Shown: positions 1-12,200, counted from the stretch's first letter. The stretch is 17,163 bases of DNA from Burkholderiales bacterium (GCA_014378085.1 JACMOJ010000393.1:1-17163); one strand, 5' to 3'. A program made the numbers and translations. The notes: generated by a model from the sequence alone, not told the origin.

Positions 1-1
1 G

Positions 2-2539
2 CGCGATTGGCTGGCGGACGAGCGCGCTGCAATCAAGGCGAGCTACTTAAAGCGACCGCAACCGGATCGAAACCTGCGCCAGCACGCGGCAGTCGTCGAT
101 GCGTTAATCGCTCGCATCGCCAATGACATCGGCCTGCCGAGCGATGTTGCACTCGTCGCTGTTGGCGGATATGGTCGGGGATTTCTGTTCCCCGCATCCG
201 ACGTTGATGTCTTGGTGTTACTTCCGGGTAAATCACAAACGGATGAGCGCACGCAATCGATCGAGGCGTTTGTCAGCTTGCTTTGGGATGTCGGCCTCGA
301 ACCGGGAATTTCCGTGCGCAACATTAATGAGTGCTTCGAGGAAGCGTCGAAGGACGTTACGGTTGACACCAGCATGCTGGAGGCAAGGTGGCTGTGGGGC
401 AACAAACAACTTGCATCCAGGCTGACAGCAAGCCTCAATGATGCGCGCAACCTGCCCGCCTTCTTAAATGCCAAGCTTGACGAACAGCGGCGACGGCACG
501 CCAGACACAACGACATTGCACTCAATCTCGAGCCCAACCTCAAAGAAAGTCCGGGCGGATTGCGTGACTTGCAAACGGTTTTATGGATTGCCCGCGCCGC
601 AAATATCGGTGGCGATGCATTAGCGGATTGGTCAGCGCTGGCTGCGGCTGGACTTCTAACCGTCGCTGAGGCCAAACTCATTAGCAAACATCGAAGGGTA
701 CTGATCGATCTGCGCATTCGTCTACATTACCTCGCCGGACGACGCGAAGATCGTCTCGTGTTCGACCATCAAACCACAATCGCGCAACAACTCAAGCTAA
801 AACCAACCCGCGCCAAGTTGGCCTCTGAAGTATTAATGCGACGCTACTATCTTTCTGCAAAGATTATTTGGCAGCTCAACTCCATCTTGCTCGCCAACCT
901 TAGTGAACGCATCTTGCGAAAGAAGCGCGACGTCGTTCGTAAGATCGATGACGACTTTGAGCTCGTCAACGGTAACATTGCGGCAATCGACGTCGGCATT
1001 TTTCAACACGATTCTCGGGCCATCTTCCGCGCCTTCTTGGCGCTTCAACACACTCGTGAAGCTGAGTTTTTTTCAGCGGAGACACTGCGCGCAATCTGGC
1101 GGGAAGTGCCAAATATTGACGCCGCATTTCGCGAGGACCGCGACGTCAACAATATGTTTCTCGAAATACTGCAAAGCGAACGTTTAACCTTCACAATGCG
1201 ACGACTGAGTCGCTACGGAATTCTTGGCCGCTACATACCGGCGTTCGGGCGAATCGTCGGCCAAATGCAGCACGATTTGTTTCATGTCTACACAGTGGAT
1301 GAACACATTTTGATGGTGTTGCGCAACATGCGCCGCCTGGTGTTGCCTCGCTTTGCACACGAATTTCCGCTTTGTCATGAATTGGCAAACGCCTTTGGCG
1401 AGAAACACGTGTTGTACTTGGCTTGCCTGTTTCACGATATCGCCAAGGGCCGTGGTGGCGATCATTCAAGACTTGGCACGCGTGATGCACGGCGTTTCTG
1501 CCGCCGACTGGGGTTACCGCCGCCGCAGATAGCGCTAGTTGAATGGCTCGTTGAGACGCACTTGATGATGTCGGCAACAGCACAAAAGCAGGACTTGTCC
1601 GATCCCGAGGTGATATCGCAGTTTGCGGCGCGGGTTGGCAACGAGCATCGCTTAACCGCCCTCTATCTTTTAACCGTCGCGGATGTGCGTGGGACTAGCC
1701 CCGACGTTTGGAATGGCTGGAAAGCAAAATTGTTAGAAGATCTTTTCAGCGCGACCAGACGCTTGTTGCGCGGCGATAGTGCGGTGAATCCACACTACCT
1801 AGAATTCAAACGGCGCGACGCGTTACACCGAATGAATACCGATACCGAACCACCAATTTGGCGGCACGTGAACGAGCGTTATTTTCAGCGTTTCGAGGTT
1901 GACGACCTAGCCTGGCACGCCAAAGCCATCGGCGACGATATCGCACCGACCACGCCGCGCATTTTTGTGCGCGAGGACGAGCGTGCCTCTCTGTATGAAG
2001 TTTTGGTGTTGACACCAGACGACGTCGGCGTGTTCGCACGACTGACCAACGCGTTTGAGCGGCTACAGTTGGACATCGCCTCGGCGCGTATTTACACGAC
2101 AACCAACGGGTACGCGCTAGACAGTTTCCTTGTATTGCCAAAATCACGCCAACTTTCGCGCCAACACGCGCCGCGAACGACGCCGGAGATGAGCATTCAA
2201 AAGGAATTAACAAAAGTGCTTCTGGCAGCTGAGATTCCAGAGCCGGCCCGCGCGCGGTCGGCTCGTCAGGCGAAACACTTCCCGTTAGTGCCCGAAGTCA
2301 CGCTTCGTCGATCGCGTGTCGCGCCGTTTTACGAGATCAGCATCACCTGCGCGGACAAGCCAGGGCTGCTATCCGCAATTGCCCGGGCGCTGAATGAATT
2401 GCATATCAATTTGCACGACGCCCGCATCACAACACTGGGCAGCCGCGCCGAAGACGTGTTTATTGTCGAACACGCGAGGATGGCAGAACCTGCGTTTGCA
2501 GATGCGCTGAAAACGGCGCTACTGGAAACGGTTGCCTAG
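2..2539 (+). CDS. glnD: Bifunctional uridylyltransferase/uridylyl-removing enzyme GlnD, 5'-truncated by window edge
   Basis: GlnD uridylylates PII proteins when nitrogen is short and removes UMP when glutamine is high, so it is the glutamine sensor of nitrogen control. The reading frame is open from base 2, and 845 residues are visible. Only the N-terminal few dozen residues are missing (E. coli GlnD is about 890). The nucleotidyltransferase motif GGYGRG is at visible residues 55-60, followed by the catalytic D67-x-D69. The HD hydrolase domain shows H428 and H435, then H478-D479 in FHDIAKGRGGDHS. Two ACT domains lie at about 662-735 (LYEVLVLTPDDVGVF) and 776-845 (FYEISITCADKPGLL). All four expected domains are present in order with their key residues. 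The stop codon shares a CTAG palindrome with the convergent gene. The true start and promoter lie outside the window. Confidence 0.97.
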   Translation, partial: RDWLADERAAIKASYLKRPQPDRNLRQHAAVVDALIARIANDIGLPSDVALVAVGGYGRGFLFPASDVDVLVLLPGKSQTDERTQSIEAFVSLLWDVGLEPGISVRNINECFEEASKDVTVDTSMLEARWLWGNKQLASRLTASLNDARNLPAFLNAKLDEQRRRHARHNDIALNLEPNLKESPGGLRDLQTVLWIARAANIGGDALADWSALAAAGLLTVAEAKLISKHRRVLIDLRIRLHYLAGRREDRLVFDHQTTIAQQLKLKPTRAKLASEVLMRRYYLSAKIIWQLNSILLANLSERILRKKRDVVRKIDDDFELVNGNIAAIDVGIFQHDSRAIFRAFLALQHTREAEFFSAETLRAIWREVPNIDAAFREDRDVNNMFLEILQSERLTFTMRRLSRYGILGRYIPAFGRIVGQMQHDLFHVYTVDEHILMVLRNMRRLVLPRFAHEFPLCHELANAFGEKHVLYLACLFHDIAKGRGGDHSRLGTRDARRFCRRLGLPPPQIALVEWLVETHLMMSATAQKQDLSDPEVISQFAARVGNEHRLTALYLLTVADVRGTSPDVWNGWKAKLLEDLFSATRRLLRGDSAVNPHYLEFKRRDALHRMNTDTEPPIWRHVNERYFQRFEVDDLAWHAKAIGDDIAPTTPRIFVREDERASLYEVLVLTPDDVGVFARLTNAFERLQLDIASARIYTTTNGYALDSFLVLPKSRQLSRQHAPRTTPEMSIQKELTKVLLAAEIPEPARARSARQAKHFPLVPEVTLRRSRVAPFYEISITCADKPGLLSAIARALNELHINLHDARITTLGSRAEDVFIVEHARMAEPAFADALKTALLETVA

Positions 2540-2961
2540 CCAATCGATTGTCCGTCGTTAAGTTTCAACCAGCCGTAGATGACGCGGTACAAGTACCAAA
2601 TCAGCACGGCGACCGGCAGCACCCATAGCACAATCATGCCGATACCGAGCGTCAGCAATCCCAGTATCCAAAACGCGCCCCACGCGAGGATTGCCCAAAG
2701 GATGCCGAACCAAAACGTACGTGACAGCCACCGGTAATGCGTATCGAGATAAGTTCCGCGCACGTCGCCTTGTTTGGTGGCACCCACAATCATGGCAACG
2801 ATGGCCAACGTCCAAAAGGTAAACGGCGCTAATCCGTGCAGCACATACAGTATGTGCAGCGTGTTCTTTTCAGACGATAGATCTCGTTCGTGAGACGTTG
2901 GTGGCGCGGTGGGTGGCACCGACGGCGGTGCGGTGGGTGTAGCGGCTGCGGGATCACTCAT
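2536..2961 (-). CDS. Small integral membrane protein, DUF4870-like family
   Basis: This 141-residue membrane protein has no known biochemical role. The N-terminus (residues 1-30) is rich in Pro, Ala and Thr and probably cytoplasmic and disordered. Hydrophobic segments are at about 40-62, 83-107 and 108-127. The soluble loop between the first two carries DVRGTYLDTHYRW, and the C-terminal YRVIYGWLKLNDG is typical of proteins annotated as DUF4870 in beta- and gammaproteobacteria. The ATG at 2961 has the Shine-Dalgarno-like AAAGGG six bases upstream. The gene starts 16 bases after def and is probably the last cistron of the minus-strand block. Its stop (2536-2538) overlaps the glnD stop, and no terminator is visible between the two convergent genes. 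The family assignment rests on sequence pattern only. Confidence 0.85.
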   Translation of the reverse strand: MSDPAAATPTAPPSVPPTAPPTSHERDLSSEKNTLHILYVLHGLAPFTFWTLAIVAMIVGATKQGDVRGTYLDTHYRWLSRTFWFGILWAILAWGAFWILGLLTLGIGMIVLWVLPVAVLIWYLYRVIYGWLKLNDGQSIG

Positions 2962-2977
2962 GGCTTACCCTTTCTCG

Positions 2978-3517
2978 TTAGTCATCGTCGTACGGTGCCA
3001 AGTCAGGAAACAGTATCTCGGTAAATCCAAACTTCGACATATCTTTCATCCGCATTGGATATAGCACACCATCGAGATGGTCGCACTCATGTTGCACAAC
3101 ACGGGCGTGAAATCCTTGCACCGTGCGATCGATGGGCTTACCGTCAGCGTCGAAGCCAGTGTAGCGAATATGGTCATAACGCTCCACCGCGCCGCGTAAT
3201 CCCGGCACCGATAGGCATCCCTCCCAACCTTCTTCGAGTTGTTCTGAAAGAGGGGTAATCACCGGATTGATCAACACCGTGAAAGGCACCAGCACCCCCG
3301 GGTAACGCGGGTTCTCGCGCACTTCAAAAATGACCACACGAACGTTTTCACCAATCTGCGGCGCAGCAAGCCCAGCACCATGCGCGTCGACCATCGTTTC
3401 CTGCATATCGCCCAGCAGCGACATGAGCTTTGCACTTCCAAACTTATCTTGCGGGAAATCGGTTGAGCGCGCCATCAGTGATGGGGTGCCCATTCGTAGA
3501 ATCGGACGTATGGCCAA
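2978..3517 (-). CDS. def: Peptide deformylase
   Basis: Peptide deformylase removes the formyl group from the N-terminal Met of nascent proteins and is an essential cytoplasmic metalloenzyme. All three family motifs are present in the 179-residue product: GAGLAAPQ at 47-54, EGCLS with metal ligand C101 at 99-103, and QHECDH with H143, E144 and H147. I place the start at TTG 3517. It gives the family N-terminus MAIRPILRMG, and AGAGG (3523-3527) lies five bases upstream. The in-frame upstream extension to 3610 would run into the mtnP coding region and matches nothing in the family. The gene follows mtnP by 40 bases and precedes the DUF4870-like gene by 16. It is not in the common def-fmt arrangement here. 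Confidence 0.95.
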   Translation of the reverse strand: MAIRPILRMGTPSLMARSTDFPQDKFGSAKLMSLLGDMQETMVDAHGAGLAAPQIGENVRVVIFEVRENPRYPGVLVPFTVLINPVITPLSEQLEEGWEGCLSVPGLRGAVERYDHIRYTGFDADGKPIDRTVQGFHARVVQHECDHLDGVLYPMRMKDMSKFGFTEILFPDLAPYDDD

Positions 3518-3557
3518 AGTTACCTCTGCATTTATTTTTTGCGAATGATTAAAAAAC

Positions 3558-4334
3558 TTATTTGTAACCGCGAACCTCAGCGGACATCGCGGCGTGCATT
3601 TCGACGGCACGCGCCAAAATTAGCTTTACCTTCTCCATGCCTACTTTCAATACCGCGTCGGCATCGGCAAGTTTGATACCCTCGGCCGAACTACCCAACC
3701 CCGCTGCATGATTCATCGATAGCGCCAGCGTGGCATAGGAAAGTTCCTGCTCGCGCGCCAGCGACGCCTCTGGCATCGTTGTCATACCGACCATCGTGCA
3801 TCCGTCTCGCGCCAACCTCTCAACTTCGGCACGCGTCTCCAGCCGTGGCCCTTGGGTGACGCCCAGCGTGCCATTCTGCAACACCTCTATGTTGGCCGCC
3901 TTTGCTGCAGCAAGATACAAAACCCGCGCTCGGTTGCAGTACGGGTCGGTAAAGTCGATATGGGTCACGGGCGAATCGCCTTCAAAGAACGTGTGTTTGC
4001 GAGTGTAGGTGTAATCAATCACTTGATCCGGGACGGCCAATATGCCAGGCCCCATAGTTGCCGCGACCCCGCCAACCGCGTTGACCGCCAGCACCCGCAA
4101 AACCCCAACCGACTTCAATGCCCAAATATTCGCGCGGTAGTTCACCTCGTGCGGTGGCAGCGTATGACCATAGCCGTGCCGCGCTAAAAAAACAACGGTG
4201 GCAGCGCCAATGCGTCCATATGTCAGGTAACCGGAGGGGTCACCGTACGGCGTGCGCACCACCTCTTTGTGGGTAATTTCCAGATTGGGCAAGTTAGTGA
4301 GCCCAGTACCGCCAATAATTGCCAGCAAAGCCAT
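3558..4334 (-). CDS. S-methyl-5'-thioinosine phosphorylase (MtnP/PNP family)
   Basis: This nucleoside phosphorylase of the MTA phosphorylase/purine nucleoside phosphorylase family has 258 residues. It shows the phosphate-binding IIGGTGL (6-12), ARHGYGH (51-57), AVNAVGG (83-89), TQGPRLET (160-167) and the substrate-site M184 in GMTTMPEA. The purine-recognition loop reads MNHAAG with N208, where true MTA phosphorylases carry Asp. This resembles the methylthioinosine phosphorylases described in Pseudomonas, which release hypoxanthine rather than adenine. The neighbouring hpt gene would salvage that hypoxanthine, so context agrees. GGAG abuts the ATG at 4334 with no spacer, so TTG at 4328, six bases beyond GGAG, may be the real start; this shortens the protein by two residues. 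MTA phosphorylase (mtnP) is the alternative call. Confidence 0.88.
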   Translation of the reverse strand: MALLAIIGGTGLTNLPNLEITHKEVVRTPYGDPSGYLTYGRIGAATVVFLARHGYGHTLPPHEVNYRANIWALKSVGVLRVLAVNAVGGVAATMGPGILAVPDQVIDYTYTRKHTFFEGDSPVTHIDFTDPYCNRARVLYLAAAKAANIEVLQNGTLGVTQGPRLETRAEVERLARDGCTMVGMTTMPEASLAREQELSYATLALSMNHAAGLGSSAEGIKLADADAVLKVGMEKVKLILARAVEMHAAMSAEVRGYK

Positions 4335-4370
4335 CTCCGATACGATAAAAGTGCGTGAAAGTCATTGACT

Positions 4371-4410
4371 GGCGGGCATTTTCAGGCATAACTGCCCCAA
4401 ACTGCCCGCC
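4371..4410 (-). other. Hairpin in the hpt-mtnP intergenic gap
   Basis: The 119-base gap between hpt and mtnP holds a perfect 8-bp inverted repeat, GGCGGGCA (4371-4378) and TGCCCGCC (4403-4410), with a 24-base loop that contains a repeated AACTGCCC. No T-run follows on the minus strand, so it is not a standard intrinsic terminator. It may be an attenuator, an mRNA-processing or stability element, or a leftover of a longer repeat. I see no convincing promoter between it and mtnP. Confidence 0.4.
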
Positions 4411-4453
4411 GAATGGCGTGTTTATTACCTCGCCTTAGTGGTAACCCAGCGGA

Positions 4454-5011
4454 CTACTTTCCCTTGATTGCGCGGATCTCGCCAAGATTCCGCCATGCGC
4501 CAGAGACATCCATGCCGTAGCCGAACACAAAGCGATTCGGCACGGTAAGACCAACATATTCTGCTTGCAACGGTTTTTGGGCATTGCGCTCAACGCCGTA
4601 GTCCTTCACGCAAAAAACCGCACACGCCACGCTCAGCGCACCGTGGCTCTTGACCAGAGCGACAATTGCGGCCAAGGTAACGCCTTCGTCGAGAATATCG
4701 TCAAGCAGCAACACGTGACGTCCCGCCACATTGTCACGCGGCGCGACGCGCCAGGTCAGCTCAGTGCCTACCTTCGCGTTGCCATAACGAGACGCCTGCA
4801 CGATATCGAAGTCACACGGAATCGTCAGCAATGGCAACAGCTGCCCGGTGAAGACCACTGCACCACCCATGACAGACAAAATCAGCGGCTGTTTATCCGC
4901 GTAATCATAATTAATTTTTGCCGCCACACTCGCCGTTGCGGCATCCACCTCCTGCTTAGAAAACAGTAGGTCTGAGTGGGTCATGATCGCATTGGCTTCG
5001 TCGAGTGTCAT
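4454..5011 (-). CDS. hpt: Hypoxanthine-guanine phosphoribosyltransferase
   Basis: This enzyme transfers the phosphoribosyl group of PRPP to hypoxanthine or guanine, giving IMP or GMP (purine salvage, cytoplasmic). In the 185-residue product the PRPP-binding loop VLLLDDILDEGVT is at 100-112 with acidic pair D104-D105. The first conserved loop is VMGGAVVF (47-54), and the purine-site region FVFGYGMD is at 161-168. I chose ATG 5011 because the protein then matches family length and begins as homologues do. An in-frame TTG at 5056 would add 15 residues but has no clear ribosome binding site. The gene follows galU closely and precedes the methylthioinosine-type phosphorylase, whose base product hypoxanthine is its substrate. 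Confidence 0.93.
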   Translation of the reverse strand: MTLDEANAIMTHSDLLFSKQEVDAATASVAAKINYDYADKQPLILSVMGGAVVFTGQLLPLLTIPCDFDIVQASRYGNAKVGTELTWRVAPRDNVAGRHVLLLDDILDEGVTLAAIVALVKSHGALSVACAVFCVKDYGVERNAQKPLQAEYVGLTVPNRFVFGYGMDVSGAWRNLGEIRAIKGK

Positions 5012-5070
5012 CGCTTGTGGTTCACGGTTAAGAAAGTTGTATCGGTAATGAGCCAAGATTTCACGCCGAG

Positions 5071-5964
5071 TTAGCCGTTGAAATTCATGGCCTTCATGTA
5101 TTCAGTAAAAGCCTTGCCAACCTCGGCGTGTTTCATCCCTAGCGCCACAGTGGCTTGAAGATAACCAAGTTTTGATCCGCAATCATAACGCGTACCTTCA
5201 AATTCATACGCAAACACTTTCTCCTTCTTCAGCAGCGCCGCAATACCATCCGTCAGCTGGATCTCCCTGCCGACCCCATGCTGAATTTTCTCCAGATGCG
5301 AAAAAATCGCCGGCGTGAGAATGTAGCGCCCAACCACGCTCAATGTCGACGGCGCGTCCTCCGGTTTCGGTTTCTCGACAATGCCCGACATGCGCGAGAC
5401 ACGTTCGCCACGTTTTTTTGACACCGGCTTTGCGTCAACAATTCCGTATGACGACACTTCGCTTTTCGGCACCTCCACGCAGCCTAACACCGACGCGGCG
5501 TACTCCTCATACTGCTGCACCATCTGCCGCATGACCGGGACTTTCGCGTCGATTAAGTCGTCCGCAAGAATGACCGCAAACGCCTCGTTACCGACCAAGT
5601 GCTTGGCACACAACACCGCATGCCCAAGACCCATCGCCTCTGGCTGACGCACATAAACGTATTGGACGTTGGCAGGCAACATATTGCGCACATCCGTGAG
5701 CAGCTTTTGTTTGCCCTTCGCGTATAGCTCCGCTTCAAGCTCGTAGGCTTTGTCGAAGTGGTCTTCGATGGTGCGTTTGCCGCGACCGGTCACAAAAATC
5801 ATCTCGGTGATGCCCGCCGCAGCCGCTTCTTCCACCGCATATTGAATCAGCGGCTTGTCAACAACGGGCAGCATCTCCTTCGGACTCGCTTTGGTCGCAG
5901 GTAGAAAGCGAGTGCCCAACCCTGCGACGGGGAACACCGCCTTGGTGATTTTTTTTGTTTTCAT
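5071..5964 (-). CDS. galU: UTP-glucose-1-phosphate uridylyltransferase
   Basis: GalU makes UDP-glucose from UTP and glucose-1-phosphate for lipopolysaccharide, capsule and galactose metabolism. The 297-residue length is normal for bacterial GalU. The nucleotide-binding segment [20 protein letters not shown] is at 14-33, with [10 protein letters not shown] at 108-117, metal-site ADDLID at 134-139, [11 protein letters not shown] at 196-206 and [10 protein letters not shown] at 232-241. The ATG at 5964 lies six bases after the ligA stop. No Shine-Dalgarno sequence is evident, so translation is probably coupled to ligA. galU downstream of smc-zipA-ligA fits a betaproteobacterial layout. Confidence 0.96.
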   Translation of the reverse strand: MKTKKITKAVFPVAGLGTRFLPATKASPKEMLPVVDKPLIQYAVEEAAAAGITEMIFVTGRGKRTIEDHFDKAYELEAELYAKGKQKLLTDVRNMLPANVQYVYVRQPEAMGLGHAVLCAKHLVGNEAFAVILADDLIDAKVPVMRQMVQQYEEYAASVLGCVEVPKSEVSSYGIVDAKPVSKKRGERVSRMSGIVEKPKPEDAPSTLSVVGRYILTPAIFSHLEKIQHGVGREIQLTDGIAALLKKEKVFAYEFEGTRYDCGSKLGYLQATVALGMKHAEVGKAFTEYMKAMNFNG

Positions 5965-5970
5965 TGGTTG

Positions 5971-8040
<2,070 letters not shown>

Positions 8041-9186
8041 TTATGCGTACAAACGCAGTGCGACTGAGCAGCCCGGCGTCACCCCACGCTGCTGCATTTC
8101 GCCGGTGATGCCGTGAATCGTCTCGGCGATTGCCGTGCGGCCATTCGCGGTCAATAGTTTCTTATTGTCATCGACTAATTCACCATGCAACACATCGGCG
8201 AACTGGAGTGCTAACGTAAACATCCGCTCAAAGATTTGTCCGGGTTGCGGCGTGCGTGGCACATCGATTGCAAATGTGATCTGCGTAAAGTAAGGCTGCT
8301 CGCCACGCAATGTTGGTGCCTCTGCGCTATTGCCGTTGCGTAAGGAAAACAGCACGCGACCATAATCGTCTTTCAACACAAATTCCCCAGCAGGCAGCGC
8401 GGTCAGCCCCTGCGCTTCGGCTAGGCCGCGCACTTTGGTGGCGGCGAACGTCACGCCGTTCTTGCCAACAATATTGACGGCAATTTCAATATCCGTTTCC
8501 GCACAAAACTGGTCGACCATTTGTGCGCGCCGCTCAGCCTCGGTCACGCCCTCGCGCTGCGAGACAGCACCGATGCTTGCCGCAAATGACGCCATCGTTT
8601 CATCAAACTGCGCCAACACCGACTGCTCAACCGCCCCACTACGATCAGCCAATTGCAAACCAGCACGGATCTCACGATAGGCAGTGTCGAGCGTCGGATC
8701 AATCGGCTGCCAAAGACCACCAATCAGGCCCTCCCACAAAAGATTGCGCGACAGGCCATGCAATTGCTCAATCATCGGCGCATACACATCGGCAACAACC
8801 GGTACGTCCGCCAACAACATTGCAACGGTGTCGACCTCGCTATTGATCGATGGCACCAACTCGCTGGCGGTTCCGCGCACTAAATTACGTGGCTCACCGG
8901 CAACCGGGAAATCCGGTTCGTCGCGGGATACGTGAAGTACTGGCGATGCCAACGCATCAACCGCCTGCTGCTCCGCAGAATCCATTGCACCGAAGGACGG
9001 TTCACGCCGCTCGAAACCCGCCGCAGGCGGGGCATCGGCGCTAAATAAGGCGTCGCTGCGCTCGGCACCAAACAACTGGTCGGCGCGCTTTTTGTAAACC
9101 GCCTCTTGCCAGCGGTTGTAGACAATCACGCCGACGATGACGACCGCAATAATACCAATGAGGACAAGCTGAAAGTCAGAGATCAT
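8041..9186 (-). CDS. zipA: Cell division protein ZipA
   Basis: ZipA is an inner-membrane anchor for FtsZ at the division septum. The 381-residue protein begins with a single hydrophobic segment (about 6-23, LVLIGIIAVVIVGVIVY) followed by basic residues. It continues with a variable, Ala/Asp/Glu-rich linker containing AAG/PSFGAM stretches. It ends in a globular FtsZ-binding domain (about 225-378) containing FVLKDDYGRVLFSLRNG from 269 and a terminal VTPGCSVALRLYA. Position between smc and ligA strongly supports the name, because ZipA sequences diverge widely in this group. The ATG at 9186 lies 92 bases after the smc stop with only a weak Shine-Dalgarno sequence. That gap contains the self-complementary CCAATATTGG but no evident promoter. 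Confidence 0.9.
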   Translation of the reverse strand: MISDFQLVLIGIIAVVIVGVIVYNRWQEAVYKKRADQLFGAERSDALFSADAPPAAGFERREPSFGAMDSAEQQAVDALASPVLHVSRDEPDFPVAGEPRNLVRGTASELVPSINSEVDTVAMLLADVPVVADVYAPMIEQLHGLSRNLLWEGLIGGLWQPIDPTLDTAYREIRAGLQLADRSGAVEQSVLAQFDETMASFAASIGAVSQREGVTEAERRAQMVDQFCAETDIEIAVNIVGKNGVTFAATKVRGLAEAQGLTALPAGEFVLKDDYGRVLFSLRNGNSAEAPTLRGEQPYFTQITFAIDVPRTPQPGQIFERMFTLALQFADVLHGELVDDNKKLLTANGRTAIAETIHGITGEMQQRGVTPGCSVALRLYA

Positions 9187-9278
9187 ATCAATCGAAAAGT
9201 CTATTATTGGCGGGCTTCTTCAACCAATATTGGCTGGAAACGCCCTACTATCAAGCACTTTAATCAAGCCAAATTGAA

Positions 9279-12200
9279 TCACGCAGCAACCGCCTCTGCC
9301 GGGCTGCTCGCAAATGACTTCGCCGCGCGAATATCGACCTCAACAATCCGCGAGCATCCCGGCTCATTCATTGTCACACCGATCAGCTGCTCGCCCATTT
9401 CCATCGTCACTTTGTTGTGCGTGATGAACAGGAATTGTGTCGAGGCTGACATTTTCTTAACGAGCTCACAAAAGCGATCAGTGTTGGAATCATCAAGCGG
9501 CGCATCCACCTCATCAAGCAAACAAAACGGCGCCGGATTTAGGCGGAACAGCGAAAACACCAGTGACAACGCCGTCAGCGCTTTTTCGCCACCCGACAAC
9601 AACTGGATCGAAGAATTCTTTTTACCGGGCGGCTGTGCAAACACCTGCAATCCTGAGTCAAGAATTTCTTCGCCAGTCAAACGCAAATAAGCATTGCCGC
9701 CGCCAAACAGCGACGGGAACAGCTCCATGAAGTTTTTATTGACCGTATCGAACGTAACCTGCAACAAGTCACGCGTTTCGCGATCAATACGTTTAATCGC
9801 CGCTTCGAGCGTCGCAATGGCTTCTTTTAAGTCTGTCGACTGTGCATCAAGAAACTCCTTGCGTACGCTGGCCTGTTCAAGCTCTTGCAGGGCGGCCAGG
9901 TTAACCGCGCCTAATGCAGTAATTTCGGCGTTGAGACGATTAATTTCAGCTTGGTAGGCAGTTGAACGCGTCTTCTTTTCTACCAAGTCGGCGAGCTCTT
10001 CCAAATTGCCGCCGTTTTCAAGCAACTGCTGCGTATACGTTTCTTCGTTGATACGCGCCTCCTGCTCCTTCATGCGCAGCTCGGTCATCTTGTCGCGCAA
10101 CGGTTGCAGGTTGTGCTCGATGGCGTGTCGTTGGTCCTCAAGCTCCTTTAGTTTCCCACCGGCGGCGTCCATCGCTTCGCGTGCGGTCGCGAGCAATTTC
10201 TCTCGATCGAGCTGCGCTGCAAGCGCCTGTTGCAAGCGTTCACGAATATTGCCTTCCTGCAACCCGTCAAGCTCCGCCGCAAGCGCCGTCCGCGACGACG
10301 TCACCGCATCCCAGCGTTTTGCCAGCTGGCCGACCATCTCGCTAAGCGACTTGATCTTGTCGTGGCAGGAGCGTTCGAAGTAGTTCGCTTCTTGCGCGCC
10401 ACGCTCTGCGGCATTTACCCGCTCGCGGGCGTCCGCCAATGCACGCTCGGCTTCGCGCTGCTGGTCTTCCAGCGCCATTAGTTTGTCGGTGATCTCGGAG
10501 ATGCGGTTACCACCTTCCTCTAGTGCCGCCTGCGCCGCCGCCATTTCGGCGCGCTCTTGTTCAATTTCGGCATCGATGATCGCCGTCTCTTCGCGAATCG
10601 CGCCACGCCGTCCGTCGGCTTGGGCAATCGCTTGTGAAAGCTTCAATGCCTCCATCTGCAAACGATGCTCGCGGTTTTTTGTTTCCTGTTGATCAAAACG
10701 CAAACGACGCAACGACTCTTGGGTGTCTTGCAACGTTAATTCGATCTCTTTGAGCACCGCTTCAACCGCCAGGCGCGCTTCAATCTTATCCGGCAACTCC
10801 GTCTTAAGTGACTCAATCTCGCGTTGCCGCTGCATCACGCCATGCAATTCTGATTGCGGGCCATGAAATGTCACGCCGTGCTGTGAATACAGGTGTCCGG
10901 TGGCCGTCACGAGTACCGCGCCGAATGGCAGGCTTACCATTTTGCTGCGTGCCTGCGTTTCATCATCGAGCACAAAAATGTTAGCGAGACATTCACGCAC
11001 AAACGGCAACACGCCGGCGTTGTCGGACGTGACAAAACTAGACAGCGTCGTAAAACCTGCGACGCTTGCAGCATCTACGCTGCCGTTCTCTAGATAAAGC
11101 GAGACGGATCCCGGCGGCGCGTCACTAGCGATTTTGTCGATCACACTGGCGTCACCGACTCGCATCGAATTCAGGCGCAAGCCCAACGCCGACTCGAGCG
11201 CATCTTCCCAGCCTTCTTTAATCTTGATGGATTGCCACAGCCGAGGCGCGCTATCAAGCTGGTATTTAGCCAACCACATCGCCAGACGGTTGTTGTTGTC
11301 CATCCGCGCTTGTTGATTTTGCAACGCAAGTAACGCGGCCTCAATGCGCGCAAGTTCACGCGTGGCGTTGCCGATTTGATCGACCGAATCACGACGCTTT
11401 GCTTCAAATTCATGCACACGTTGCTCGGCTTTGCTCAGCTGATCGTCAACGATCACGAGCGCTTCTTCCGCCTCGCCGCGCTCGCCTTCTACGCGTTCGA
11501 GTTCGCCATTTTCGGGAACCACCAACGCCATGTTTTCGGTTGTCAGGCGGCTCTTGCGCTGCTCAAGCTGTGAGAGGATCTTGAGCGCATTGTTTTCGCG
11601 CGATTCATTTAATGCTTGGTCGCTTTCAGCGACGCGAACTTCGTTGTCGGCAAGCTTTACTGCAGCGAGTGCGTCGCGGACTTTTTCTTCATACTGTGGG
11701 ACTTGCTCGCGCAGTGCCTCAGCTCGTTCACGCGCCTCGGCGACTTTGTCGATGCCGCTGGCAAGCTCACGATGCCAGCGATCCAGCTCAGCCATCGTCG
11801 CGTCGCGGTTAGCTTCAATCTCCAACGCTTGCTGCGCCAGTGCTTCCACCTGCGCGCCTAATCGACGCCGGTTTTCCGCCAAATAGTTAATTTCCTGTTC
11901 GAGTTGTACTACCGCACTATTTGCCCCAAACATGGCAGCCTGCGCATTCGTCAGCTGATCTGTTTCCGCGTAATGATCTTGGCGGAGCTTATCGAGTGCC
12001 GTCTCGACTTCGCGAAGACGGGCGGTTTCGCCCTCAAACCCGGTTTCGGTCTTAACAATCTCGGTCGCATAGCGCTCTTTTGCAGCCCGTGCTTCGCGCT
12101 GCTTGGTGTATGCCCAAAGATTTTCGTTGAGCTTCAGCTCGGTATTAAGCTCTTGGTACTTTGCGGCGACTGACGCTTGTTCCGTCAACTTTTCGACGTT

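Noticed and set aside
43..717. 224-codon minus-strand ORF inside glnD
   Set aside because: It is a shadow frame, rich in Ser/Arg/Ala, opposite a clearly conserved GlnD coding region.
2211..2218. TTAACAAA resembling an operator half-site inside glnD
   Set aside because: It is a single half-site without its partner at the right spacing and lies within coding sequence; expected by chance.
3518..3610. 31-residue extension of peptide deformylase
   Set aside because: It overlaps the mtnP coding end and lacks similarity; TTG 3517 has AGAGG five bases upstream.
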